Made by a program: the position numbers and the translations under genes. Positions 1-11,464 of a stretch of 64,000 nt of DNA are shown one piece after another; within the stretch, counting starts at the first letter, position 1, and each line of letters starts with the position of its first letter. The stretch lies in assembly GCF_001667015.1 (NCBI RefSeq), contig NZ_LZIS01000092.1, positions 1 to 64,000 on the forward strand, given 5' to 3'. This DNA is from Mycobacterium sp. E3198 (GTDB taxonomy: Bacteria > Actinomycetota > Actinomycetes > Mycobacteriales > Mycobacteriaceae). A model generated the notes under the pieces. It did not search any database. It was not told the origin of the DNA and saw nothing but the letters and a program-made list of their open reading frames with translations.

Positions 1-1136
1 TGAGCGGCGCCGCGACCGCCCTGTCCGAACTGGCCGAGCCATCGGCCGCCGACGCCGTCCCGCGCCCGGCGGCGCTGCCCTATCTCAGCGTCGCGGACGC
101 GCGGGCGGCGATCGCCTGGTACGCCGATGCCTTCGGCGCCGACGTGATCGGCGAACCGATCGTGATGGACGACGGCCGGATCGGGCACGCGGAGATCGCG
201 ATCGCCGGTGGGGTGCTGTATCTCGCCGACGAATATCCCGAACTCGGCTTGAAAGCTCCCGCGCCCGGCCGGGTTTCGGTGAGCCTGATGCTGCCGGTCG
301 CCGACACGGACGCCGCGCTGCGAACGGCGCGCGAACGCGGCGCCGCCGTCGAGCGCGAGCCCTACGAAAACTACGGAACGCGCACCGCGACCATCATCGA
401 CCCCTTCGGCCACCGGTGGATGCTGTCCGGCCCCACCGCGGCACCGGGCATCCGGCAGGGCGACCTCGGCTATGTCTCGGTGTGGACGCCGGACGCCGGT
501 CGCGCGGCCGCGTTCTACGGCCACGTCCTGGGCTGGGCCTACGACCCCGCCTCGCACCGGGTCACCAACGCCGATCTGCCGACCGGCATTTCGGCACAAC
601 CCGGGCGGCCGACGCTGTTCTGCTGCTATGCCGTCGCCGATGTCGACGCCGCCCGTGCGGCGATCGCCGAGGCCGGCGGCGGCGCGGGGGAGGTGCGCCA
701 GACCGACTACGGCGTGGTGCTCGACGCCACCGACCCGCACGGGGCGGCGTTCGCGGTGTTCGAGCCGCCGGCCGGACGAAAGCGCCCGGAGCTCAACGGA
801 TCCGGGCCCGGCGAGCTGTCGTACGTCACCTACGAGGTGGCCGATTCCGCCGGCTTCCGCGACTTCTACGGCCGGGTGCTGGGCTGGACCTTCGAGCCCG
901 GCCGGGTGCCCGACGGCTGGCAGGTGGTGGGCACCCACCCGATGGCCGGCGCCGCCGGGGGGAGCGCCAGTCCGACGACGGTGCCGATGTGGACGGTGGC
1001 GGACATCGACGCCGCCGTCGCGCGGGTGCGCCAAGCCGGTGGCACGGTGCTCGCCGAGCCGGCCCGCCAGCCGTACGGCCTGACCGCCGAATGCGCCGAC
1101 GATCAGGGCGGCCGGTTCTACCTCGGCGAGTTCTAG
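1..1136 (+). CDS. VOC (glyoxalase/bleomycin-resistance fold) protein with three tandem domains, 5' edge cut
   Basis: The reading frame is open from base 3, and bases 1-2 (tg) look like the end of a start codon whose first base lies just outside the window, so about 377 residues are visible. Three VOC units follow one another: a PhnB-like unit (about residues 25-135, PYLSVADARAAIAWYADAFG to DPFGHRWMLS), a second starting at GDLGYVSVWTPDAGRAAAFY, and a third starting at GELSYVTYEVADSAGFRDFY. Each has the usual short beta-alpha-beta pattern and a FYG-x-VLGW type helix end. VOC proteins bind a metal and act as lyases, isomerases, dioxygenases or drug-binding proteins; the substrate here cannot be read from sequence. 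The stop codon shares the bases CTAG with the stop of the convergent dehydrogenase gene. Confidence 0.85.
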   Translation, partial: SGAATALSELAEPSAADAVPRPAALPYLSVADARAAIAWYADAFGADVIGEPIVMDDGRIGHAEIAIAGGVLYLADEYPELGLKAPAPGRVSVSLMLPVADTDAALRTARERGAAVEREPYENYGTRTATIIDPFGHRWMLSGPTAAPGIRQGDLGYVSVWTPDAGRAAAFYGHVLGWAYDPASHRVTNADLPTGISAQPGRPTLFCCYAVADVDAARAAIAEAGGGAGEVRQTDYGVVLDATDPHGAAFAVFEPPAGRKRPELNGSGPGELSYVTYEVADSAGFRDFYGRVLGWTFEPGRVPDGWQVVGTHPMAGAAGGSASPTTVPMWTVADIDAAVARVRQAGGTVLAEPARQPYGLTAECADDQGGRFYLGEF

Positions 1137-2104
1137 GGGTTGGCGATCCGGATCGGCGCCCCGTCCAGCCAGGCGGCGACGGCCTCGACGGTGTCCTCGT
1201 AGAAGGCGCCGAGCATCTCGCGGGTGACGTAACCCAGGTGCGGGGACAGCGTGACGTTCGGCAACGCCCGCAACGGGTGGTCGGGCGGGGGCGGTTCGGC
1301 GTCGTAGACGTCGAGACCGGCCCCGGCGATGCGCCCGGATCCGAGCGCGTCGATCAGGGCGGCCTCGTCGACGATCGGGCCGCGGGAGGTGTTGATCAGG
1401 TAGGCCCGCGGCTTCATCAGGGCCAGCTCGGGACGGCCTACCAGCCCCCGGGTGCGCTCGGAGAGCACCAGGTGGATGGACACCACGTCGGACTCGGCGA
1501 ACAGGGTGGCCTTGTCGACCCGGCGGGCGCCGACCGCCGCCGCGGCTTCGTCGGTGAGATTCTGGCTCCAGGCGATCACCCGCATGCCGAACGCTTTCGC
1601 GTATTCGGCCATACGCCTGCCGGTCCTGCCTAGGCCCAGCAGCCCGATCGTCTTGCCGGACAACGTCATTCCGATGGTGCTCTGCCAGCCCCCGGCGCGC
1701 ATGCTCCGATGCTCCTCGGCCAGGTTGCGGACCGTCGCGATCAGCAAGCCCCAGGCGAATTCCGGGGTGGCGTCGCGGACCGAGGCGAATCGCGGATTGG
1801 CGAAGTCCGAGTGGGCGACCAGCACGCCGCGCTCACCGGCCGCGGCCATGTCCAGGTTCGGCAGGCTCCGGCCGACGATGGTGATCAGCTTCAGGTTCGG
1901 CAGCCGCTCGATGAGGGTGCGAGGCAGGGCCATCCGCTCGCGCATGGTGCAGATCACGTCGAAGGGCCGCAGCGCCTCGGCCGCTTCTCGTTCGGACAGA
2001 TGCCGGTCGAAAACGGTCACCTCGGAACGGTTTTGCACCCGCGACCAGTCGGCGAGCTGCAAGGCCAGGCCGGCATAGTCGTCGAGGATCGCCACCTTGG
2101 GCAT
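1133..2104 (-). CDS. D-2-hydroxyacid dehydrogenase family protein
   Basis: 323 residues. The NAD-binding Rossmann motif is GLLGLGRTGRRMAEYAKAFG, and the catalytic set of the family is present: Arg in LINTSRGPIVDEAAL, Glu in AGAGLDVYDAEP and His in LSPHLGYVT. Such enzymes reduce 2-keto acids to D-2-hydroxy acids, or the reverse, with NAD(P)H in the cytoplasm. I chose the ATG at 2104 because it opens the conserved beta strand (MPKVAILDDYAG) and lies 7 bases after the stop of the ferredoxin reductase gene; the longer frame to 2158 would overlap that gene. Probably co-transcribed with the reductase and SDR upstream. The actual substrate is unknown. Confidence 0.88.
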   Translation of the reverse strand: MPKVAILDDYAGLALQLADWSRVQNRSEVTVFDRHLSEREAAEALRPFDVICTMRERMALPRTLIERLPNLKLITIVGRSLPNLDMAAAGERGVLVAHSDFANPRFASVRDATPEFAWGLLIATVRNLAEEHRSMRAGGWQSTIGMTLSGKTIGLLGLGRTGRRMAEYAKAFGMRVIAWSQNLTDEAAAAVGARRVDKATLFAESDVVSIHLVLSERTRGLVGRPELALMKPRAYLINTSRGPIVDEAALIDALGSGRIAGAGLDVYDAEPPPPDHPLRALPNVTLSPHLGYVTREMLGAFYEDTVEAVAAWLDGAPIRIANP

Positions 2105-2111
2105 GACGGCG

Positions 2112-3284
2112 TCAGCCCAGCACCTCGGCGATGGGCACCGCGGCGGCGATCTTGGCACGGACCTTCATGACCTTGCCCGGCATCCCGCCGCCGACGACGC
2201 CGACCAGCGCACCGTCGCGCTCGTAATAAGCCAGGAACTTGCGCCCGTCGTCCTCCACGAGGTGGACGGTGTCGGTGGCCTCGGGCTCCCCCAGGCACTG
2301 GATCTTGACGTCGTACTGGTCGCTCCAGAAATAGGGGACGACCGCGTTGGCGGGAATGTCCTGCCCCAGCATCGCCGGCACCACCACCCGGGCCTGGTCG
2401 GCGACGTTGCTCCAATGTTCCACGCGCGCTTGGTGTCCCGTCGCATCGCGCCAGGAGGCGACGTCCCCCAGCGCCCACACGTTCGGCGCGCTGGTGCGGC
2501 CGGCCTCGTCGCAGACGACGCCGTTGTCGACGTCGATGCCGCTGCCCTCGAGCCACTGCGTCGCGGGGCGCGACCCGATGCCGATCACGACCAGGTCGGC
2601 GGGCAGTTCCGTCCCGTCGGTCAGCACCACGGTGTCGACGTGGCCCTCGCCGCGCACCTCGGCCACGCCGATACCGAGGCGGACGTCGACGCCCTCGTCG
2701 CGGTGCAAACGCGCCACCAGCGCGCCGATCTGCTCACCGAGCACCGCGGCCAGCGGCGTCGGTTGGGGCTCCACCAGCACCACGTCCACCCCGAGGCTGC
2801 GCAGGCTGGCCGCCACCTCGCAGCCGATGAAACCGGCGCCGACGACGACGGCGCGCCGGCAGGCGGAGGCGTGCTCGCGCAACGCCATGCTCTCGTCGAA
2901 CGAGCGCAGCACCCGAATGCCCTCGAGTTCCGGTAGTGCCGGAATGCGCCGCGGTACCAACCCGGTGGCGATGACGAGTTCGTCGTAGCCGAGCACGGAT
3001 CCGTCGGCCAGCCGGACCGTCTGGCCGGTGGTGTCGAGGCCGGTGGCCGCCGCACCGAGCCGCAGGGTGATGTCGTGGTCGTCGTACCATTCGCGCGGCT
3101 TGAGGGCCACGTCGTCGACCTCTTTGCGCAGCACCTCCTTGGACAGCGGCGGGCGGTCGTAGGGCAGGTGCACCTCGTCGCTGACGATCGTGATACGCCC
3201 CGTGTATTCCGAGCGGCGCAGTTGCTCGGCGGTCCGGGCCGCGGCGAGGCCGCCACCCACGATCACGATGCCCTTTTCCGTCAC
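2112..3284 (-). CDS. FAD-dependent NAD(P)H:ferredoxin reductase (Rv0688-like)
   Basis: 390 residues. The N-terminal FAD-binding motif is GGGLAAARTAEQLR, the NAD(P)H-binding motif is VVVGAGFIGCEVAASLRSLG around residue 150, and the second FAD contact is NVWALGDVA near residue 280; YDELVIATG is the usual link. This is the layout of ferredoxin/rubredoxin/putidaredoxin reductases that feed electrons from NAD(P)H to a ferredoxin. It sits just downstream of the mycofactocin-type SDR, as the Rv0687-Rv0688 pair does in M. tuberculosis, so the two probably work in one redox step. No ferredoxin or P450 gene is next to it here. Confidence 0.9.
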   Translation of the reverse strand: MTEKGIVIVGGGLAAARTAEQLRRSEYTGRITIVSDEVHLPYDRPPLSKEVLRKEVDDVALKPREWYDDHDITLRLGAAATGLDTTGQTVRLADGSVLGYDELVIATGLVPRRIPALPELEGIRVLRSFDESMALREHASACRRAVVVGAGFIGCEVAASLRSLGVDVVLVEPQPTPLAAVLGEQIGALVARLHRDEGVDVRLGIGVAEVRGEGHVDTVVLTDGTELPADLVVIGIGSRPATQWLEGSGIDVDNGVVCDEAGRTSAPNVWALGDVASWRDATGHQARVEHWSNVADQARVVVPAMLGQDIPANAVVPYFWSDQYDVKIQCLGEPEATDTVHLVEDDGRKFLAYYERDGALVGVVGGGMPGKVMKVRAKIAAAVPIAEVLG

Positions 3285-3309
3285 GTGGAGTTCATACCAC
3301 GCTCGCCGG

Positions 3310-4137
<828 letters not shown>

Positions 4138-4177
4138 CTAGCAGCGAAACTGAAACGTGTTCTAACTAACCCGGGGT

Positions 4178-5005
4178 TCAGATTTCGGAGATGATCTGGG
4201 CCCGGCGGCTGTTGTATTCCTGCTCGCTCAGGGCACCGCTGGCCCGCAGCGTCTCGAGCTCTTGGAGCCGCTGCGCGATCGAGGGTTGCGGCGCGGCGAC
4301 GGGGGCCGGCCCGCCGGCCGCAGCGGGCTGGGGGGCCGGCGCCTGCTGGTCGGCGGCCCGCCGCACCACGGCCTGGACCTGCTGGCGCAGCGCGGGATTG
4401 GACCGGATGTCGACCATCCGATTGAGCGGAACGTTGTTCGCCTTGAGGATCTGCAGGATCTCCATCAGCGGGCCGGCCTGCCCGCTGAGGTCGTAGGTCT
4501 TGTTGTCCTCGGCCACCGTGAACTGCGCCGGCACCAGCCCGTTGACCAACGCGCTGCGTTCCCAGTCGATGCGGTATTCGCCGGTGGTGGGGTTGACCAG
4601 GACCACGACCTTGCGGGCGTTGAGGTTGCCGAGCCGGGTGACGCTGGCGATCACCCGGTCCTCGCTGTCGAACGGCAGGAACCCGGGCCCCGCGATGTGC
4701 AGGTAGACCTTGACCACCTGTTGGTTGTTGATCCACGTTCCCGTCTCGCTGAGCCCGGTGATCTGGGCCAGCGCCAGCACGCCGTGCTGCTCGAGCTCCG
4801 CGTTCTTGGCGGAGGACTTCGCCCCGTAGTTGGCCAGCGCGAGCGCGATCACCACGTCGGCCACGGTGATCAGCAGACCCACGTAAAGCATCCACTGCAG
4901 CAGGTTGTCGAACCCGAGGGTGAAGTAGACGACCAGAAAGATCGGACCCACCAGGCCGCCGCACAGCAAAACGATCAACTGTGCCTTCAGGTAGCGCGCC
5001 AACAC
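4178..5005 (-). CDS. Membrane-anchored SHOCT-domain protein of unknown function
   Basis: 275 residues from a GTG at 5005. I chose this start because a strong GAGGAGA ribosome site lies about 6 bases before it; the much longer open frame to 5428 runs antisense-like through the PE gene and has no family resemblance. Two hydrophobic helices fill residues 8-30 and 37-60. A soluble middle domain follows (about 70-210), then a Pro/Ala-rich linker, and the C-terminal 35 residues (SIAQRLQELETLRASGAL to the end) match the SHOCT pattern, a short oligomerising module. The function is unknown. The protein is probably held at the inner membrane with the SHOCT tail in the cytoplasm. Confidence 0.75.
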   Translation of the reverse strand: MLARYLKAQLIVLLCGGLVGPIFLVVYFTLGFDNLLQWMLYVGLLITVADVVIALALANYGAKSSAKNAELEQHGVLALAQITGLSETGTWINNQQVVKVYLHIAGPGFLPFDSEDRVIASVTRLGNLNARKVVVLVNPTTGEYRIDWERSALVNGLVPAQFTVAEDNKTYDLSGQAGPLMEILQILKANNVPLNRMVDIRSNPALRQQVQAVVRRAADQQAPAPQPAAAGGPAPVAAPQPSIAQRLQELETLRASGALSEQEYNSRRAQIISEI

Positions 5006-5099
5006 GTGTCTCTCCTCGTCTCGCTGGGAAGTCCGTGTCAGATTAGCGCCCGACCGGCGGTCGCGATACCCGAGCGCGCAAACCGTTTGCGAGCCCCGG

Positions 5100-5891
5100 T
5101 CACTCCTCGGAGGACTCGGCGGGGGCGGCCGCGGCCGGAGAGTAGGCCGGCGTCGCGGGACGCACCGCCGCCGTGGAGCCGGCGGGCGCCGCGGCCGGCA
5201 TCGTCGCGGGCAACGGCGTCCCGGCGTATCCGCCGAGGCCGGCCTCCTCGACGGCGCCGACGCCTTCTGAGGCCCCGAGGGCACCGGAGGACGCGATCGG
5301 GCCGCCGGTTGCGGCGGCCGCGGGGACGGCGCCGAGGTTTTGACCCGCGACCAGGCTGCCGGTGAGACCGGCCCCGCCCATGCCGAACGACTCGCCGCCA
5401 CCGGCTGCCGCGGCGGCGGGAGCGACATTGCCGATCAGCCGACCGGCCACGCCGCTGCCCCCGGCACCGAACGCGCCCGGCGCGGGGCTGGGCGCGACCG
5501 CGAGCGCCGGGCTGACGCCGTTACCGGCCGGGACGGCCGCGGCCGCCGCCTGGGCGGGAGTGCCGACCGCGCCCAGCGCCGCCTGTTCCACGGTCTGCAG
5601 CGGCGAGGCGTTGGCGGCCTCGGCGAGGGCATACTGCGCCGCGCCGCCGCTCATGAGCTCGACAAATTGCTGGTGGAACATCGCCGCCTGGGCGCTGAGG
5701 GCTTGGTAGGCCTCCGCGTGCGCGCCGAACAGCGCCGCGATGGTCGCCGACACCTCGTCGGCGCCCGCGGCCAGCACCCCGGAGGTCGGGGTCGCCGCCG
5801 CGGCGTTGGCCGAGCCGATCGCCGAGGCGAGGTTCGCCAGGTCGGACGCCGCCGCCGCCAGATACTCCGGCGTCGCGAAAACGAACGACAT
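5100..5891 (-). CDS. PE family protein, ESX-exported
   Basis: 263 residues beginning [19 protein letters not shown], a clear PE domain (residues 1 to about 95) with a Pro-Glu at 8-9. The general type VII secretion signal YxxxE appears as YALAE just before the end of the PE domain. The rest (about 110-263) is Ala/Gly/Pro/Ser-rich and low in complexity, unlike the GGAGG repeats of PE_PGRS proteins. The ribosome site GGGAGGT lies 5 bases before the ATG. PE proteins normally pair with a PPE protein and are exported by ESX-3 or ESX-5; no PPE gene is adjacent. It sits directly behind the tuf terminator, a place where M. tuberculosis has no PE gene as I recall. Confidence 0.88.
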   Translation of the reverse strand: MSFVFATPEYLAAAASDLANLASAIGSANAAAATPTSGVLAAGADEVSATIAALFGAHAEAYQALSAQAAMFHQQFVELMSGGAAQYALAEAANASPLQTVEQAALGAVGTPAQAAAAAVPAGNGVSPALAVAPSPAPGAFGAGGSGVAGRLIGNVAPAAAAAGGGESFGMGGAGLTGSLVAGQNLGAVPAAAATGGPIASSGALGASEGVGAVEEAGLGGYAGTPLPATMPAAAPAGSTAAVRPATPAYSPAAAAPAESSEE

Positions 5892-6022
5892 CCGTACCTC
5901 CCGGGCGGGTCACTGAGGAGCAAAGCAATCGCCCGGTCATTAGACACGGACGCAATAGCCTGAATCTATAGTAACCGCGCCGCGGGCGCCCGGTTTCCCC
6001 GATTGCTGCGGAGCCCGAAATG

Positions 6023-6061
6023 CACGAAGCCCGGGCGCCGATCGGCAGCCCGGGCTTCGTG
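6023..6061 (-). terminator. Hairpin terminator behind tuf
   Basis: A perfect 14-bp inverted repeat (cacgaagcccgggc at 6023-6036 and its complement at 6048-6061) encloses an 11-base loop, 10 bases past the tuf stop. There is no T run, which is usual for mycobacterial terminators. It should separate the str operon from the PE gene. Confidence 0.8.
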
Positions 6062-6071
6062 TCGAACAGAC

Positions 6072-7262
<1,191 letters not shown>

Positions 7263-7360
7263 TGTTGTGTCCTCCGACTTGTTGGTGCTTTGTTAAGCAG
7301 TTTTGATGTTTTCAGTTGTGCCGCGGTTACTGACCCGGCAAGGTTACTCCGACCCGATGG

Positions 7361-9466
7361 TCACTGACCCGTCGCCTTAGCGATGATCTCCTTCGACACG
7401 TTCGCCGGTACTTCGGCGTAGGAGTCGAACACCATGGAGTAGTTCGCTCGGCCTTGAGTCTTCGACCGCAGGTCGCCGACGTAGCCGAACATCTCCGACA
7501 GCGGCACGTGCGCCTTGACCACGCGTGCACCGCTCCGCTCCTCCATGGCCTGGATCTGGCCACGGCGGGAGTTCAGGTCGCCGATCACATCGCCCATGTA
7601 GTCCTCGGGCGTGGTGACCTCGACGGCCATGATCGGTTCCAGGATCACCGGTTGCGCTTGCGCGGCAGCCTTTTTCAGCACCTGGGAACCGGCGATCTTG
7701 AAGGCCATCTCGGACGAGTCGACCTCGTGGAAGGCGCCGTCGAGCAGGGTGACCTTGAGGTTCACCAGCGGGTAGCCGGCCAGCACGCCGTATTGCATGG
7801 CGTCCTGGGCGCCGGCGTCCACCGACGGGATGTACTCGCGCGGGATGCGCCCACCGGTGACCTTGTTCTCGAACTCGTACGTCGCGCCATCCTCGCCGTG
7901 GAACGGCTCGAGGTTGATCAGCACCTTCGCGAACTGGCCCGAGCCACCGGTCTGCTTCTTGTGGGTGAACTCGACCTTTTCCACCAGCCGCCTGATGGTC
8001 TCCTTGTAGGCGACCTGCGGCTTGCCCACGTTGGCCTCGACCTTGAACTCGCGGCGCATGCGATCCACCAGGATGTCCAGGTGCAGCTCGCCCATGCCGC
8101 CGATCACGGTCTGACCCGTCTCGGAGTCCTGGTGGACCTTGAATGTCGGGTCCTCCTCGGCGAGCTTCTGGATCGACAGGCTCAGCTTCTCCTGGTCGCT
8201 CTTGGTCTTGGGCTCGATCGCCACCTCGATGACCGGGTCGGGGAAGGTCATCGACTCCAGCACGACCTGCTCGTTCGCGTCGCTCAGGGTGTCGCCGGTG
8301 GTGGTGTCCTTGAGGCCGATCACGGCGTAGATGTGACCCGCCGACGCGGTCTCCACCGGGTTCTCCTTGTTGGAGTGCATCTGGAACAGCTTGCCCAGCC
8401 GCTCCTTCTTGCCCTTGGTGGAGTTGATGACCTGGCTGCCGGAATCGACCTTGCCCGAGTACACCCGGACGTACGTCAGCTTGCCGAAGAACGGGTGGGT
8501 GGCGACCTTGAAGGCCAGCGCCGAGAACGGCTCGTCGGTCGACGGCTTGCGCACGACCTCGACGTCCTCCTTGCCCGGAGCGTGGCCGACGGCCGACGGC
8601 ACGTCCAGCGGCGAGGGCAGGTAGTCGATGACGGCGTCCAGCATCGGCTGCACGCCCTTGTTCTTGAAGGCGCTGCCGCACAGCACCGGGTAGGCCTCCG
8701 AGCTGATGGTCAGCTTGCGGAGCGCGCCCTTGATCTCCTCGACGGTGAGTTCCTCGCCGCCCAGGTACTTCTCCAGCAGCGCCTCGTCGGTCTCGGCGAC
8801 GGACTCGAGCAGCTTGGTGCGGTACTCGTCGGCCTTCTCCCGCAGGTCGGCCGGGATGTCGACCACGTCGTACTTCTCCCCGAGCTTGGCCTCGGCGCTC
8901 CACACCTTGGCCTTCATCTCGACCAGGTCGACGACGCCGGAGAAGTCACCCTCGGAGCCGACGGGCAGCTGGATCGGGATGACGTTGGCGCCCAGCCGGT
9001 CTTCCATGGTCTTCACCGAGAAGTAGAAGTCGGCGCCGATCTTGTCCATCTTGTTGACGAAGCAGATGCGCGGGACGTCGTACTTGTCGGCCTGCCGCCA
9101 CACCTGCTCTGACTGCGGCTCGACGCCCTCCTTGCCGTCGAAGACGGCGACGGCACCGTCGAGCACGCGCAGGCTGCGCTCCACCTCGACGGTGAAGTCG
9201 ACGTGGCCGGGGGTGTCGATGATGTTGATCTGGTTGTCGTTCCAGAAGCAGGTGGTGGCCGCGGAGGTGATGGTGATCCCCCGCTCCTGCTCCTGCTCCA
9301 TCCAGTCCATGGTGGCGGCGCCGTCGTGCACCTCACCGATCTTGTAGCTGATGCCGGTGTAGTAGAGGATGCGCTCGGTCGTCGTCGTCTTGCCGGCGTC
9401 GATGTGCGCCATGATGCCGATGTTGCGGACCTTGGTCAGGTCGGTCAGCACGTCCTTCTGTGCCAC
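7361..9466 (-). CDS. fusA: Elongation factor G
   Basis: 701 residues from a GTG. GTPase motifs: AHIDAGKTT (G1, near residue 20), the conserved [10 protein letters not shown] switch region, DTPGHVDF (G3) and NKMDK (G4), followed by the four further EF-G domains to the C-terminus. EF-G moves tRNAs and mRNA through the ribosome after peptide transfer. This is fusA1 (Rv0684-like) by position, third gene of the str operon, starting 84 bases after rpsG. Confidence 0.98.
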   Translation of the reverse strand: MAQKDVLTDLTKVRNIGIMAHIDAGKTTTTERILYYTGISYKIGEVHDGAATMDWMEQEQERGITITSAATTCFWNDNQINIIDTPGHVDFTVEVERSLRVLDGAVAVFDGKEGVEPQSEQVWRQADKYDVPRICFVNKMDKIGADFYFSVKTMEDRLGANVIPIQLPVGSEGDFSGVVDLVEMKAKVWSAEAKLGEKYDVVDIPADLREKADEYRTKLLESVAETDEALLEKYLGGEELTVEEIKGALRKLTISSEAYPVLCGSAFKNKGVQPMLDAVIDYLPSPLDVPSAVGHAPGKEDVEVVRKPSTDEPFSALAFKVATHPFFGKLTYVRVYSGKVDSGSQVINSTKGKKERLGKLFQMHSNKENPVETASAGHIYAVIGLKDTTTGDTLSDANEQVVLESMTFPDPVIEVAIEPKTKSDQEKLSLSIQKLAEEDPTFKVHQDSETGQTVIGGMGELHLDILVDRMRREFKVEANVGKPQVAYKETIRRLVEKVEFTHKKQTGGSGQFAKVLINLEPFHGEDGATYEFENKVTGGRIPREYIPSVDAGAQDAMQYGVLAGYPLVNLKVTLLDGAFHEVDSSEMAFKIAGSQVLKKAAAQAQPVILEPIMAVEVTTPEDYMGDVIGDLNSRRGQIQAMEERSGARVVKAHVPLSEMFGYVGDLRSKTQGRANYSMVFDSYAEVPANVSKEIIAKATGQ

Positions 9467-9550
9467 AGAAGTCTTCCCACTCTTTCGATTGCTTGGTTAG
9501 CTGTCGTTACGCCGCCGGCAACGGTGCCGGTTTGGCGCCCGCGCGGGCGC

Positions 9551-10021
9551 CTACCAGCGGTAATGCGCGAAGGCGCGGTTTGCCTCGGCCATCTTGTGGG
9601 TGTCCTCACGCCGCTTGACGGAGGCCCCGAGGCCGTTGCTGGCGTCGAGGATCTCGTTGGCCAGCCGCTCGACCATGGTCTTCTCCCGGCGCTGCCGCGA
9701 GAAGCTGACAAGCCAACGCAGCGCCAGCGTGGTGGACCGGTCCGGACGCACCTCGACGGGCACCTGGTAGGTCGCACCACCGACGCGGCGGCTGCGCACC
9801 TCCAGGGCGGGCTTGACGTTGTCGAGAGCACGCTTGAGCGTGATCACGGGATCCGTACCAGTCTTTTCCCGCGCATTCTCGAGCGCACCATAAACAATGC
9901 GCTCGGCGAGCGATTTCTTCCCCTTGAGCAGAACTTTGTTCACCAGCTGAGTGACCAGCTGCGACCCGTAGACGGGGTCGTTGACCAGCGGACGCTTGGG
10001 CGCGGGCCCCTTGCGCGGCAT
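9551..10021 (-). CDS. rpsG: 30S ribosomal protein S7
   Basis: 156 residues, [20 protein letters not shown] to AHYRW, the full S7 length. S7 binds the 3' domain of 16S rRNA and starts assembly of the 30S head. The ATG overlaps the TAA stop of rpsL by one base (TAATG), so the two are translationally coupled. A longer in-frame extension upstream exists but lies inside rpsL and is not used. Confidence 0.98.
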   Translation of the reverse strand: MPRKGPAPKRPLVNDPVYGSQLVTQLVNKVLLKGKKSLAERIVYGALENAREKTGTDPVITLKRALDNVKPALEVRSRRVGGATYQVPVEVRPDRSTTLALRWLVSFSRQRREKTMVERLANEILDASNGLGASVKRREDTHKMAEANRAFAHYRW

Positions 10022-10395
10022 TAGCTCTTCTCCTTCTTGGCGCCGTAACGGCTGCGAGCCTGCTTGCGGTTCTTGACGCCCTGGGTGTCGAGCGAACCGC
10101 GGATGATCTTGTACCGGACACCGGGCAGGTCCTTCACCCGGCCACCACGCACCAGCACCATCGAGTGCTCCTGCAGGTTGTGGCCCTCGCCGGGGATGTA
10201 GGCGGTGACCTCCACCTGGCTCGTCAGCTTCACGCGCGCGACCTTCCGAAGCGCCGAGTTCGGCTTCTTCGGGGTGGTGGTGTACACGCGGGTGCATACG
10301 CCACGGCGCTGCGGGCTGCCCTTCAGAGCCGCGGTCTTGACCTTGCCGATCTTGTCCCGACGACCCTTGCGGACCAGCTGCTGAATGGTTGGCAT
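10021..10395 (-). CDS. rpsL: 30S ribosomal protein S12
   Basis: 124 residues. S12 shapes the decoding centre. The two streptomycin-resistance positions hold the wild-type residues: Lys43 (TTTPKKPNS) and Lys88 (GGRVKDLPG), so this allele predicts streptomycin susceptibility. First gene of the str operon; the ORF ends in a one-base overlap with rpsG. Confidence 0.98.
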   Translation of the reverse strand: MPTIQQLVRKGRRDKIGKVKTAALKGSPQRRGVCTRVYTTTPKKPNSALRKVARVKLTSQVEVTAYIPGEGHNLQEHSMVLVRGGRVKDLPGVRYKIIRGSLDTQGVKNRKQARSRYGAKKEKS

Positions 10396-10436
10396 CTACC
10401 GGCTTTCTGTGTTGTCGTTCGTGTTCTGGTTCACGC

Positions 10437-10509
10437 TGTCAAGTCTGGGTACTGCAGTTTTGCCCCGCGCCGGGTAAGCTCGCCTACCCCGCGGCCGGGT
10501 GTGTCGCAA
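10437..10509 (-). promoter_or_regulatory. Probable promoter region of the str operon
   Basis: On the minus strand TTGCGA (10504-10509) is followed after 17 bases by TAGGCG (10481-10486), and a consensus-like TTGACA lies closer to rpsL (10437-10442) but without a good -10 box. The 262-base gap between the TetR gene and rpsL must hold the operon promoter; which box is used is uncertain. Confidence 0.35.
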
Positions 10510-10657
10510 GCGCTCAGCACGGCAGTCGATCCGGTGCGTCGGGGACATGCGAATTAGCCCGGCATCCGCTCCCTTACGTCAGGCGCCGTAAGCCGCCAGG
10601 CACGAGCTACCACAATACCCGTCGGCGGTCTTGCAGGTCAAAGCGGCGGCGGGAGGG

Positions 10658-11314
10658 CTAACCCTGCGGTGCGGCCTGGTGCTGCGCCGTGCGCCTGCTC
10701 AGACCCTCCATACCCCGAGCCAGCCGCAGCACCATGTCGGAGAACAGCACGTCGGTGTCGATGTCATCCATGACACCGGTCATCTCCAGCAACACGAAGC
10801 CGTGCAGAGCGGACCAGAATTCCAGGGCGGCGTGGAACGCCTCCTCACCGCCGAGCCCGTAGGAGGCCAGCACGGAGATGACGGGCGCGGCCGCGCCCCT
10901 GGTGGCCGCCGCGTACTCGGGATCGTCCCCGCCCAGCGGCATCCGGGTGAACGCGGAATAGCGGCCGGGATGATGATGGGCGTAGCTGCGGTAGGCGCCG
11001 GCCATGACCAGCACCGCGTCGTCGCGGGCGCGGCCCTCCCCGACCCTGTTCAGCATCGTGATGATGTCGTCGATGACGCGGATCCGCACCGCGCGCCGCA
11101 GGTCCTCGAGGCTGTCCACGTGGTTGTACAGCGACGGCCCCTTGGTTCCCAGCTGGGTGGCCAGGGCGTTGATCGTCAGCGAGTCCCAGCCCTCGCGGTC
11201 CAGGAACGTCAGGGCGCCGTCGACGATGCCCTCGCGGCTGAGCTTGGCCGGACGGGAGGCCGACTTCCCGGCGCGCTGGCGCCCCGCCGCCGGCGGCGGT
11301 TCTGGAGCTGCCAT
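10658..11314 (-). CDS. TetR family transcriptional regulator (Rv0681-like)
   Basis: 218 residues. A disordered N-terminus (1-25) precedes the TetR DNA-binding helices: IVDGALTFLDREG, LTINALATQLG and the recognition helix region GPSLYNHVDSLEDL. The C-terminal ligand domain has the WHG-type pattern (SYAHHHPGRYSAFTRMP, ALHGFVLLEMTG). It is the neighbour of rpsL as in M. tuberculosis and is transcribed in the same direction. An inverted repeat at 11344-11366, 30 bases upstream of the start, is a likely autoregulatory operator. Ligand and other targets are unknown. Confidence 0.9.
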   Translation of the reverse strand: MAAPEPPPAAGRQRAGKSASRPAKLSREGIVDGALTFLDREGWDSLTINALATQLGTKGPSLYNHVDSLEDLRRAVRIRVIDDIITMLNRVGEGRARDDAVLVMAGAYRSYAHHHPGRYSAFTRMPLGGDDPEYAAATRGAAAPVISVLASYGLGGEEAFHAALEFWSALHGFVLLEMTGVMDDIDTDVLFSDMVLRLARGMEGLSRRTAQHQAAPQG

Positions 11315-11343
11315 GGGGATCGCCCTTCGAGTGATGCGGGTGG

Positions 11344-11366
11344 GTTAACTAATGACTCTAGTTGAC
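11344..11366. promoter_or_regulatory. Candidate operator of the TetR gene at 10658-11314
   Basis: Two 8-base arms, gttaacta (11344-11351) and tagttgac (11359-11366), are inverted with 7 of 8 positions matching around a 7-base spacer. On the minus strand a TAGAGT -10-like box falls inside the repeat, so binding would block transcription of the TetR gene. Position and symmetry fit autoregulation; binding is inferred. Confidence 0.5.
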
Positions 11367-11464
11367 GATGGGCGCGAAACTGGTGAGGCAATTACCCTGC
11401 CGCCGGGCGGCCGGATACACGTAATCTCTTTCCAGGCCGAACCGAACGCCGAAGGGGGCGCGCC

